Positions 25,288 to 35,200 of a DNA stretch of 54,898 bases are shown here, in pieces (position 1 is the stretch's first letter; the number at the start of each line of letters is the position of its first letter). The notes under the pieces are model-generated. The model saw only the letters and a list, made by a program, of their open reading frames with translations. It did no database searches and had not been told where the DNA came from. This DNA comes from Candidatus Zixiibacteriota bacterium. GTDB taxonomy: Bacteria; Electryoneota; B3-LCP. A program made the translations under genes and the position numbers. Location: NCBI GenBank assembly GCA_003599535.1, contig QZKQ01000135.1:1-54898 (forward strand). The letters run 5' to 3'.

Positions 25288-25707
25288 TTACGGATCTGAA
25301 GGTATGACAACACCAGTGCTTTGGCTGACCCGTTCACGGAAGATTTTGACTGAGCTATCCATGGTAATGGGCGGGCTGAGCAAGATGACCGCAATGCTGC
25401 AGGTGGGGGCGCTCGCGGTCAAGACGACGTCCCAGACAGAACTGTCATACTTCGGATCGTGGGGGACGTGCGCTTTGACGGTATAGAACTTCCCCGGTTG
25501 CAGTTTCTTCCGAAGGGCAAAATCGCCGTTACCTTTCACCCGCACGGTGTCGGTGGCGGGTACGGTCGTCACCTGCAGTTTCCAGCCGTCCGGAAGATCG
25601 GGATTATCGTGCAACATCACCTTGCCGGTGATGGCGTAGTGGCCGGCGCAACCGCCTGCTATCAAGGCGGTCATCAGGATCAACGCCGGAAGCATACGGC
25701 GGGGCAT
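25288..25707 (-). CDS. Small lipoprotein, paralogue of the next upstream gene
   Basis: The 139-residue protein has a lipoprotein signal with lipobox AGGC (Cys20). The mature part is predicted beta-rich (HYAITGKVMLHDNPD... GNGDFALRKKL), resembling a small transthyretin or carboxypeptidase-regulatory-like beta-sandwich. It is clearly related to the product of 25755-26177: both have Cys20, a GxFxLRK motif, a Cys in a TCSIAVIL/VCDIGIIL segment and the same ending GVVIPSDP. GGAGG precedes ATG 25707; a longer frame upstream lacks any signal. Function unknown. Its place between a solute-binding protein and the permease genes suggests a link to that transporter. Confidence 0.72.
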   Translation of the reverse strand: MPRRMLPALILMTALIAGGCAGHYAITGKVMLHDNPDLPDGWKLQVTTVPATDTVRVKGNGDFALRKKLQPGKFYTVKAHVPHDPKYDSSVWDVVLTASAPTCSIAVILLSPPITMDSSVKIFRERVSQSTGVVIPSDP

Positions 25708-25754
25708 GGAGCCTCCAGAAGGTTTGAGGACGCGAAAGGACAAACGGCGACCGC

Positions 25755-26177
25755 TCACTGGCCCGGATCTGAGGGGATCACCACTCCGCCTTCCCCCTTG
25801 GTCTGCCGCTCCCGGAAGTGAACGGCGGCGTCCATCTCCATCACGTCTCCCAGGATGATCCCGATATCGCATACCGGGTTGAGTTTGTTGAGCCGCACGT
25901 CGCGGACTTCCCCCCGGCTGTCCGGCCGGCCCTCCACCTCGGCAAAGATGCGGTAGTCCACCATCTCCTTTAGATCCTTCCGCAAACGGAAGCTGCCGTC
26001 GGCCGCGGCTTTGACGTAGGAGGTGGGCGGGTCGGTGTGCACGGTGATCTTATAGGTCTCGGGGGGCGGTTGGCCGTCGGCCCGGACGATGGTCCCCCTT
26101 ATGATGTAGCGGGGGCCGCACCCGCTGATCCAGACGGCAGCGAGCACCGCCGCGGCTACGAGAAAGTTACGTGACAT
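25755..26177 (-). CDS. Small lipoprotein, tandem paralogue
   Basis: The 140-residue protein has lipobox ISGC (Cys20), then a beta-rich domain (YIIRGTIVRADGQPPPETYK ... DGSFRLRKDLKE). It ends GVVIPSDPGQ, almost the same tail as its downstream neighbour. GGAGGG lies just before ATG 26177. The pair probably arose by tandem duplication. I do not recognise a named family. A TssJ-like role for the T6SS was considered because TssJ is also a small lipoprotein of similar fold, but there is no direct sequence support. Confidence 0.72.
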   Translation of the reverse strand: MSRNFLVAAAVLAAVWISGCGPRYIIRGTIVRADGQPPPETYKITVHTDPPTSYVKAAADGSFRLRKDLKEMVDYRIFAEVEGRPDSRGEVRDVRLNKLNPVCDIGIILGDVMEMDAAVHFRERQTKGEGGVVIPSDPGQ

Positions 26178-26196
26178 GAGGCCCTCCAGGATACAC

Positions 26197-27831
26197 TCAT
26201 TCCGTTTGAAGATCGTAGGGAATGAACCATTGATCAATGAAGGTGAAGAAGCGGAAGGGGTGAATCTCAACGTTCTTGATTTTATGGCTGATGGCGGCGC
26301 ACTTTTTCAGTGACCAGAGGAAGACGTAGGGGCAATCATCCCGCAGGATGCCGTGCAGGTTGCGGCTCAGGGCCACGCGCTGGTCGTGGTCGCGGGCGGC
26401 CTTGATGGCGGCGATGGCGGCGTCCACCTGGTAATTGGAATAGGAGACGTAGTTGTTGGGGTAGCTGTCCGTGGCGAACAGGCTGGAAACGTCGTTGGCC
26501 TCATCGAAATTCCAGCTTTGAAAGGCCACGTCGAAATCGTGATAATTGAAGAGCTGGTTGCGCAGGACTCGAAATTCCACGGGAACGATATCAAGGCCGA
26601 GGCCGACGCTCCTCCAGTTGGCCTGAATGAAGTTCATGGTGCGGCTGGCGGTGTTTTCACGGTCCAAGCCAACCGGGATCTTGGCCTTCAGCACGATCGG
26701 CCGTCCCTGGTATTCCCGCAAGCCATCGCCATTGGTGTCGCGCAGGCCCAGGCCGTCGAGGATCTCGCGGGCCGCTCCCGGATCATAAGGCCAAGGCTCC
26801 GCGTCGAGGTTCAACCAGGCGCTGGCCGGCGGATAGGGGCCGGAGATGACGGCGCCGTTGCCCAGGTATTGCTGCCTGATGATGCCTTCGCGATCGGTAG
26901 CCAGAGTCAACGCCTGCCGGAACGCCTTCTGTTTCAGCAGGGGATGGCGGTGGTTCAGGGCCAGGTAGTCGAAGGTCATGGAGTTGTAAGCCTTCACCTG
27001 GAAATTGAAATCGTCATCATAGGTGCGGATATCGGTGACGGGCACGTCAATGATGGCGTCAATGTTCCCCCCCTGGAGCTTCCCCTTCAACATGCTCGGG
27101 TCCAGTTCGCAGATCATTTTCACACTGCTGATGTGCGCCGGGCGGGGCAGATGCCGGGGGTTAACCTTCAGTCGCACTTCCGCATCCTGGGTCAGAACCG
27201 CCGTGTAGCAGCCCGTGCCGACGGGGCTGCTGGTGGCCAGGGCGCAGGATTTGGTGATGATTTTCTCCCCCGGGGGCAGGGCGCGCCCCGGGATGATCTT
27301 GAAGGTGAAGAGCGCTTCGGGATTGACGTTGGGCCGGGCCAGGCGAAAGACGACGGTGAAGGGATCCCGGACGGTGCAGGATTCGATCTGTTTCAGGTTG
27401 GCGGCCAGGTAGGGGCTCTTGATGGAATTGGGATTTTTGATCGCCTTCACGGTGGCGGCCACGTCCTCGGCGGTGAACTCGTACTCCAGGTTCTTGTCAA
27501 AATGCGAGGTCCAGCGCCGCCCCTTGCGCAGCTTGACGGTGACGTCCAGCCCATTGGGGGATACCATCAGCGTTTCCGCCAACTGCGGCACGAAATTGCC
27601 CCGGACGTCCTGGGTGATCAGCGACTCGTAAATCAGCTCGCACAGCCGCAGGGATTCCATGCTGTTGGAGGTGATCGGGTCCAGGGTGGTCAAGGGCCGG
27701 GATTCGCCGTAGCGGAAGGCGCCGCCGTCCGGGACGTCGTAACCCATCTGCGCCGGAACCGGGCCGGCCAGAAGACCCAGCAGCAGGCAGCACCACACCG
27801 CCTGGAAACGCGAGAAAGTCCGAAGAGTCAT
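26197..27831 (-). CDS. ABC transporter solute-binding protein, family 5 (peptide/nickel type)
   Basis: The 544-residue exported protein has a signal peptide (FQAVWCCLLLGLLAGPVPAQ) and the SBP_bac_5 fold: LTTLDPITSNSMESLRLCEL, YESLITQD, VTVKLRKGRRWTSH, AFRQALTLATDREGI and PYDPGAAREILDGLGL are family landmarks. Unlike many Gram-positive relatives it has no obvious lipobox, so it is probably free in the periplasm. AAGGAG lies 8 nt before ATG 27831. It would deliver its ligand to the permeases encoded after the two small lipoproteins, all in one transcription unit. Ligand unknown; peptides are most common in this family. Confidence 0.88.
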   Translation of the reverse strand: MTLRTFSRFQAVWCCLLLGLLAGPVPAQMGYDVPDGGAFRYGESRPLTTLDPITSNSMESLRLCELIYESLITQDVRGNFVPQLAETLMVSPNGLDVTVKLRKGRRWTSHFDKNLEYEFTAEDVAATVKAIKNPNSIKSPYLAANLKQIESCTVRDPFTVVFRLARPNVNPEALFTFKIIPGRALPPGEKIITKSCALATSSPVGTGCYTAVLTQDAEVRLKVNPRHLPRPAHISSVKMICELDPSMLKGKLQGGNIDAIIDVPVTDIRTYDDDFNFQVKAYNSMTFDYLALNHRHPLLKQKAFRQALTLATDREGIIRQQYLGNGAVISGPYPPASAWLNLDAEPWPYDPGAAREILDGLGLRDTNGDGLREYQGRPIVLKAKIPVGLDRENTASRTMNFIQANWRSVGLGLDIVPVEFRVLRNQLFNYHDFDVAFQSWNFDEANDVSSLFATDSYPNNYVSYSNYQVDAAIAAIKAARDHDQRVALSRNLHGILRDDCPYVFLWSLKKCAAISHKIKNVEIHPFRFFTFIDQWFIPYDLQTE

Positions 27832-27836
27832 CACCG

Positions 27837-29222
27837 TTACTCCTTGGTATCGCCATTTACGGTGGGCAAAGAGGCGGAAAACAGCCTCTGGATGGCATCG
27901 TGTAATCCCCTCATGAAGGGGAATTCGTTTTGCAGGAAGTACAGTGTCTGGGTGGCTTCCGGATAGCCCAACCGGCCACCCAGGTAGCAGGATTGGGCGA
28001 ACGCCACCTGGTATTCCGGGAGGTTCCACCGGGATACTTCCGTGCTGTTGCGGTTGTACCCCCGGCTCAGGTAGTAGCGGACCGAGTCCTGGGCGCCTTC
28101 GGCCTGGTACATTTTGGCCAGGCTGAGGTAGACCTGCTGTTCCGCCTTGCTCCGGTCACAGGCGGTCCGCAGGGTGCGTTTGGCTTTATCCCGGCGGGCG
28201 CCGGCCAGAAACAGGAAACAGGCGGCGTCGGCCCGGGCGTAGTAATCCTTGCTGTCCAGAAGCTTGACCCAGGCGGCTTGCGCCCGCGAATCCTGTCCTG
28301 TACGCTTCCAGGAGGCGGCCAGGTGGGCCTCCCCCCGTTGCCGGTAATTCACATCCTTGATGGCTTCGAGGTGTGCCTGGGCCAGGGAATCCTCATCCAG
28401 CATGCACAATACCCGCACCAGGCAGTACCGGGTGTCTTTCCCCTGGGCGGATTCCTTCAGCGCGGCTTCCAGCTCCTGCCGCGCCCGCTCCGCCCAGACG
28501 AGTTGCGCCAGAACCAGGGCGGTGGGGTCGTAGAATTCCACGGCCGTCTCACGCCCGGCCAGGCGCAGGACTCGGGGCGGGAACAGCGTCTCCGCGAGAA
28601 GGGTTTCCGCGCGGCCCGCGTCGCCGCTGTTGACTGCCGTCAGCACTTGGAGGTAGTCTTTCCACCATCCCTCCGCTTGGGTGGTTACCGGCTCGAGGAT
28701 ACCTTCGATCAGGAAGCGGGCCATGACCCGATCCGCCGCCTGGCCTTCCAGACGATCCCATTCCACCGGCTTGCCGGCCACCTTCCGGGCGACCACCTGG
28801 CGCCAGAAGGCGGCGCCCGCCTTCCGGCTTCCCGGCGCCTTGGCCGCCAGTGTGAAAGCTTCCTCCGCTCCCTGCCACTCCGCCAGCCCCGCCAGGGCCA
28901 TCCCTTTCAGGAACGCCGCCTCGCCGCTGCCGGGAGCTTCCAGGTAGAGCGAGGCCAGGTCCGCGGTCAGGCGGCAGGCGAAGGGGTAGGTTTCCTCCGC
29001 CAGCATGGCCAGGCGCGCGTAGGCGATGCCGTGAAACCGCGCTTCCTGGGGTTCCAGCCGTGCCCCCGTGGAGCGGGCGTCATTCCAGTACTGCACGGCG
29101 GAATGGAAGCGGTTGTCCACGCAGGCGTCCACGCCGGGCGACCGGTTCTGGGACCCGGCCGGTCCGCCGGTCAGGGCCAGCGCCGCGAGCAACGCCCAAG
29201 GCAACCACGGTGTCATCCTCAT
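27837..29222 (-). CDS. Exported TPR-like protein
   Basis: The 461-residue protein begins with a signal peptide (RMTPWLPWALLAALALTGG). The rest is almost entirely helical with repeated A/L/W patterns typical of tetratricopeptide-like solenoids (for example AFLKGMALAGLAEWQGAEEA, AEQQVYLSLAKMYQAEGAQD). I see no catalytic motif. Several ATGs cluster at the start; ATG 29222 is best spaced from GGAGGA. It ends 5 bp before the solute-binding protein gene and follows the giant repeat protein by 31 bp. A periplasmic scaffold role is inferred. Confidence 0.72.
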   Translation of the reverse strand: MRMTPWLPWALLAALALTGGPAGSQNRSPGVDACVDNRFHSAVQYWNDARSTGARLEPQEARFHGIAYARLAMLAEETYPFACRLTADLASLYLEAPGSGEAAFLKGMALAGLAEWQGAEEAFTLAAKAPGSRKAGAAFWRQVVARKVAGKPVEWDRLEGQAADRVMARFLIEGILEPVTTQAEGWWKDYLQVLTAVNSGDAGRAETLLAETLFPPRVLRLAGRETAVEFYDPTALVLAQLVWAERARQELEAALKESAQGKDTRYCLVRVLCMLDEDSLAQAHLEAIKDVNYRQRGEAHLAASWKRTGQDSRAQAAWVKLLDSKDYYARADAACFLFLAGARRDKAKRTLRTACDRSKAEQQVYLSLAKMYQAEGAQDSVRYYLSRGYNRNSTEVSRWNLPEYQVAFAQSCYLGGRLGYPEATQTLYFLQNEFPFMRGLHDAIQRLFSASLPTVNGDTKE

Positions 29223-29253
29223 CATATTCCTCCAGGAATGGGGCCATCGGGAC

Positions 29254-32200
29254 TTAGCGTAACAGAATGATCTTTCCGACTTCCTGGAAACCGGGGCCGG
29301 AATAGCGGCAGTAGTACACCCCCGAAGCCAGCGGCGGCCGGGAGGCGTCCCACACCGCGCGGTGGACGCCGGGATCCTTCCAGCCGTCCACCAAGGTGGC
29401 CACCCTCTGCCCCAGCAGGTTGTAGATGTCCAGGCGTACCCGGGCGCTCTGGCTGACCTGGTAGCGCAGCACCACCTGGGCATTGAAGGGATTGGGATAG
29501 GCCGGATCCAGGGCAAAGCGATCGGGGATGCCCTCGCGCAGTTCGCTCAGCGCGCCGGCCACGTATTCGGCGGTCCCGGCCAGGACATGCAGGCAGCTTT
29601 CCCGGGGATTGCCGGGGACAGTGTAATCGTAGCCTGAGGTCTCCAGCAGGTTCACCGCCTGGTTGGCCCGGCTGTCGAAGAGCACCGCCTCCCACCCCGC
29701 AGGCAACGCTCCTTCCAGCACCCAGCCCAGGTGAACGGCGGCATCGCTGCTGGTGGCCAGGTGGGTCACTTCCCAGGAAGCACCGGCGGTTTCGGGCGGG
29801 CGGACGTCCCGGGACAAGGGCAACTGCTTCCCGTTGCGCTGCACTTTCGTCCAGAAGGTGGAGAACCGGTCGAACAGCGGAGGCCGGCAGGCGTCGCGGC
29901 AGTCCAGGCCGGCTTGCGCTCCCGGGTCCATCCCCACGCAGAACCAGGAGCCGCCGGACGGGCCTTCGCCGGTGAAGCGCAACCGCCAGCCCTCCTCCTC
30001 ACCCCCCGCCGGAACCGAAGCCAGGGCCAGCCCCTCCATAGGCTCCTGCGCCAACAGGGGATCAATGGTCATGTACACGGTATCCGAGCTGCTGTTGAAC
30101 ACGATGCAGCCGGTCCACGGCAGCAGGTACTGGGTGGCATCCGGATAAGTCCAGTGCGGATTTTCTCCAAAATCCCAAGTTTGGAAATCATTCAGGATGA
30201 GGGAGTCGGGAGCCGAATAGGTGATGGCGGATCGGGATACCGGGAAGTTGTAGGGATCGGCGATGAAGTTCCAATCCGGGGCCAGAGGCAGGGTCACCGG
30301 CTGGGCGGGGGAAATGGCGGCGGCGGTCCGGGCGAAGAACTCCAGGTCCGAAGGATAGTCCCGGATCTGCAGGAAATAGCTGATCCCCGGCGTCATGGCG
30401 CCGATGCCGGGGTATTCGACGTAGTCCTGCTTGGCCGCATCCCAGGCGAAGAGCCGCCAGCGGGTGGGATCAGAGGCCCCCAGCCAGCCGGGGATGAAGG
30501 CGGTGGGGTCAGTCTGCTCCAGCATGGCGGGGAGGGAGATCAGGAAGTATTCGTACTGCGGAATGGTGTCGCCCGCCAGAAAGGAGAGGCCGGTGCAGAT
30601 CGAAAGCGCGGAATCGGGCAGAGTCACCGTCAGGGGCTGGAGGTAGTCCACGGCGTTGCCGGCCTGGTCTTGCGCTGCCAGGCGGCAGGCGGCGCCCCAG
30701 GCGGGCAGATCCGCGGGGCTCAGCGCCACCCGGCAGGTATCGCCCGCATGGGTGAACGCGGTTTCCACCCAGATCCAGGCCGTGTCCTGCATGTCATACA
30801 CGGTCCGGTGGACGAGCACGGAATCCCAGGCGACCTGGGTCAGGCCATCACTCAGCAGCCAGCTCAGGGTCAATCCGGTGGCGACCGGGACCACGCCGGG
30901 GCTCTCCAGGGATACCGCCGGGGCGGTGCGGTCCAGCGTGACCTGGCAGAGGGTGTAGTCGCTGGCATTACCCGCCCGGTCCATCACCCGGAAGTACGTC
31001 TCCTTCACGCCGTCTTCCCCGGTCAGGCTTTCCGGCAGTTCCACCGACTCGGCGACGGGCACCCAGTGGTAGACTTCAGCACTCTCAGCCAGAGACATGT
31101 ATTCGATCACTTCGCTGCCGGTGAAGGCTACCGGGATCCAGGTCGCGGCGGTGAACGGAGGCAGGATCACGGATTCCACCACCGGCGGAGTGACGTCGTA
31201 GGTGAAGGACTGGGGCGCACAAGGCAGACTCCAGTATTCCTCCTTGCCGGCTTTGACCTGCCAGACGTACTCCCCCTCTTCCATGCCGGCCAGCACGAAG
31301 GCCATGCTGGTATCGAATACCGTGAAGGAAGTGTCCTCGGCAGGCCCGAGGACGGAGACGCTGTACCGGGTGGGAACGTTCCCGGAAGCGGGGCTCCAGG
31401 CCAGGGTAATGACATCCTGGTTGGTGTAGTCGCCCATCACCGGGCTGGCGGGCACCGGGGGATTGATGGGGAAAACGAACTGAATGTGGCCTTCGAAGAG
31501 AGTCGTGGTGGCGGCCAGCCCGGCGCCGTTGCCCGCGTGGCACTGCACCGAGTAGCTGTAGGTCCCGCTGTAGCGCACGGTGTCGTTGGTGAACTCGTAA
31601 AGAGAATCGGGGACCAGGCACTGAATGCCGGCAGGATAGGTGTAGCGGTGGGTATCTCCGTCCAGGCAGCAGGTGATCTCCAAGCTATCCAGGACCACGG
31701 TCGAAGTCGGTTCGTAGGCGAGGAACTGGTACGCCGGCACTGGATCGTCTCCCGGCTTCAGGGTATCAGTTTGAACCCACGCGCTCGCGCACAGCGGCGG
31801 TGTGGCGTCGTAGATGAAGTCTGCGGAGGCCGTGCCGGTGTGGCCGGCCATGTCGTCTTCCGTCACCGACAGATCGTATTCCCCATCCATCATGCCCGGG
31901 TAGGAGATGGACCAGGGGCCGCTGGCCGCCGGCGGCAGCGCCAGCGTGGTGTCCCCGTCGGGATATTGCAGGTGCAGTTGTATGCCGGAGGAAAAATCCT
32001 CGGTATGGTCTCCGGAGATGTTCCCGGGCCAGGTGACCGGAGTGAAGTAGACGGTGGTATCATAGATCGCATCGAACCCGATTACCGGGGGCCGGGCGTC
32101 GAACTGCAGGTCGAAACTCACGGAATCCGGATTCTGCACCGCATCCCGGGCGCGGACGTCCAGTTGCAGCGTGCCGGGGTCGGTGTTGGCGAAGCTGGAA

Positions 32201-35200
32201 GTCAAATCCAGGCTCCAGCTGATACCCTGGACCATAGCCGGCGCCCACTGGTTGGTACCGGGCAGCCACCCTCCGACAGGAGTCCAGCAGTGATTGCTGT
32301 CCGCGGACAGAATCCGCACTTCCACGGTGGGCGAGGTGGCCGCGAGGGGATCGTCGACCGTCCCTACCAACCGCGCGAGGGGATGGTCCCCACCCTCCCA
32401 GCAGTACCACCAGGCGGGGTTGGCGGGATCGTCCAGGGTGACGGTAGGCGGCTGGCCGTCCCAGCGAAACTGATGGCTATAGTCTTCGGAATTCCCGGCC
32501 AAGTCCATTATCTGCTGCAGCACGGTGATGTCGGTGGTGGCGGCCAGAGTCTCAAGGCAGTTTCCGGAATAGGACCACGAGTTGGCCTGAGTCTGAGGGG
32601 CCAACCAATACAGCGATCCTGTCCAACCGGAGCCGTTCCAGTATTGGGAAACCCCCTTGCGGATGGCGATCTGGATACTTCCCACACCGCTGCCCGAGTC
32701 ATCCGACATTGTTCCCCGGATGGTGCCGGCGAAGGGCACGGGACCGGTGGTGTCATTGGGCGTCGGAACCGTCAATTGGCTGACGGGAGCAATCCCATCG
32801 AAGTACAAGGTATCGGTGCACAGGCTGTCGTTGCCGGCACTGTCCTCCACCTTCTGGGTAATCAACAGCGTGCCCGAAGGAGGATTCGTACTGTTCAAGA
32901 CCAGGTTCGGGTAGGCCCAACTGGTCGGGGTAACGGACCCGGAGGGGCACGATATCCAGGTGGTATCCCCCCCCACCAGCGACACCCAATTGAATCCAGT
33001 CCATTTCATGCCGCCGCAGTGGATGAAGAGGCGGAAGGAGTCGGGGTTCACGGCGCTGAACGTTTCGGTAAAGTCACCGGACAGATTGTGGGTGCCCAGG
33101 CCCAGGTTGGTTCCCGGCTGCGGCAACGTCAGGTTGCTGAAGGGAACGGTGCTGTCGAAACGGAGGACGTCCGTCCAGGAAGTATCGTTGCCGGCACTGT
33201 CCACCACCTGCTGGGTCACCTCCAGATTTCCGGAAGAGAGATAGGGGTGGCTCAGGTTTAGACCTTGATAACTCCAGTTCGTCTGCGAAATGGTGGTGGC
33301 GGGAAACGAAGTAACCGCCGTGCCCCAGTTGCTGCCGTTCCAGTAATATGTGCCGCGACGGACGGTGAGGCGGTACTGGCTGGTGTTTATCCCGCTCCCC
33401 CCCTGGTCCGACAGCGTTCCGCTTAAAGACTGGTTGGGATTCAGCCCCACCCAACTGCCGGAGTCCGGGTTGGTCAGTTCGCTATGGGGGTAGTCCGCAT
33501 CGTAGCGCAGGTTATCGGTGTTGGAGGCGCCGTTGCCGGCGCTGTCCGCCACTTGCTGGGTAATTTCCAGGGTACCGGAAGGCGGCAGGGGTCCGCTCAA
33601 ATTCAGGGACTGGTAACGCCATTCGGTCTGTGAGATGGTCGTGGCGTGCAGGGAATCCGGCGGTCCCGTTTCCCAACTGACGCCGTCCCAATGGTAGGCG
33701 CCGCAGCGGATGACCAGGCGGAATTGGCTCGTATCTATAAGGCTCCCGCCCTGATCGGCCAAGCTCCCCCGCAGCTCCTGGCTGGAAGTTACTCCCACCC
33801 AGGAGTTTTCCGGCGGGGAAGTCAATTGGCTTACGGGCGGGGTTTTGTCGTAGCGCAGGAAGTCAGTGTAGATACTATCATTGCCCGCATGATCCTCCAC
33901 CTTCTGCCGGATGGTGATCTCGCCCGACTCCAGGAAGGAGAAATCCAGATCCAGATTCAGACAGTTCCAACCTGTGGAGGAAACCGGGAAGGGGGTGAAC
34001 CAATGGTCGCCGGTCCCCTGGATCCACCCAGAGCCGTTCCAGTAGTAGTTCCCCAGGTTGATGGCCAGGCGGAAGGCGCCGGCGTTAATCCCGCTGCCAC
34101 CGGCCGGATCGGATAAGGTTCCAGTCAGATCCAACTCCTCAACAACCCCCACCCACGAGCCGGATGCCGGGTCAAACAGCGCGCTCTGGGGATACACTCC
34201 ATCGTACTGCCAGGAATTCGTCTGGCTGACGGTGTTTCCTACGTTATCCACGGCCTTGCGGGTGATCAAAAGCGTCCCGGAGGGGGGAAGCGAATCGGTC
34301 AGCGGCAGCCCTTGGTAAAACCAGTTCGGAGGATTGATATTCGTAGCCAGGAACCAGGTAGTATCACCGACTGGATTCCAGTTGTACCCGGTCCACTCAT
34401 AGCCTCCGCATTGGACAGCCAGGCGGAATTCGACGGAGTTGATCCCGCTGCTGAATCCGGAATCGTTGACGGTTCCGGCCAAGGGCAGATTGGACGTCAA
34501 ACCCAGCCAGTTTGGGCTGGGGGGTGGCTGAGTTATGGTGGTCTGAGGAAAGCTCCGGTCGTATTTCAAGGTATCGTAACACGTGGAATCGTTTCCCGCC
34601 TGGTCCTCCACTTTCTGCGCGATGACAAGGTCGCCCGATAACGGAGGATTGGTCCCATTCAAGGGTATATCCAATTCGTGCCAGGAGGCTTCTGTCACGC
34701 TATCGGGGGTAAACCAGTGGGCGCTATTGATCCAACTGCTACCATTCCAGAACCAGTTCTGACGTTGAATCTGGAGTTGGAAGGCGTCCGGCTGAACCCC
34801 GCTGCCCCCGGCCGGATCGGACAAGGATCCATGCAAGTCCAGTTCCGGAACCGGTCCCACCCACGTGCCAGGGGTAGGCGTATCCAACTCTGAGACCGGA
34901 TTCTCGCAGTCGAGACCGAATTGCACGGTCTCTTCGTCATGGTGCAGCACATTGTCCCAGGCGCTGGCGGTAAGAAGATACTGGCCGCTGCCGTTCAGGT
35001 AGCCGGGATTGGGATTGGTCTGCGACCATTCCCACAAGCCGGGGGAGACATTCGAGATGCCGTTCACGTACACGTAAGCCGCTGAGGGGGAAAATCCGGA
35101 ACCGGTCCAGTATTGATTGGTGGCGAGCGCCCGAATCTGGATCTTGAGCGAATCATCCAGCAACCCGCTGAAAGCTTCCCCACCTTCGAAAACTTCTCCG

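Noticed and set aside
25288-26177. TssJ for the T6SS
   Set aside because: The proteins are small lipoproteins of plausible fold but are far from the T6SS core, duplicated and flanked by transporter genes, with no TssJ motif visible.
29731-33261. A long open frame (about 1176 codons) on the plus strand opposite the giant repeat gene
   Set aside because: The minus-strand protein has a signal peptide, repeats and a sorting domain. The plus-strand frame only echoes its repeats and has no start signal or domain.
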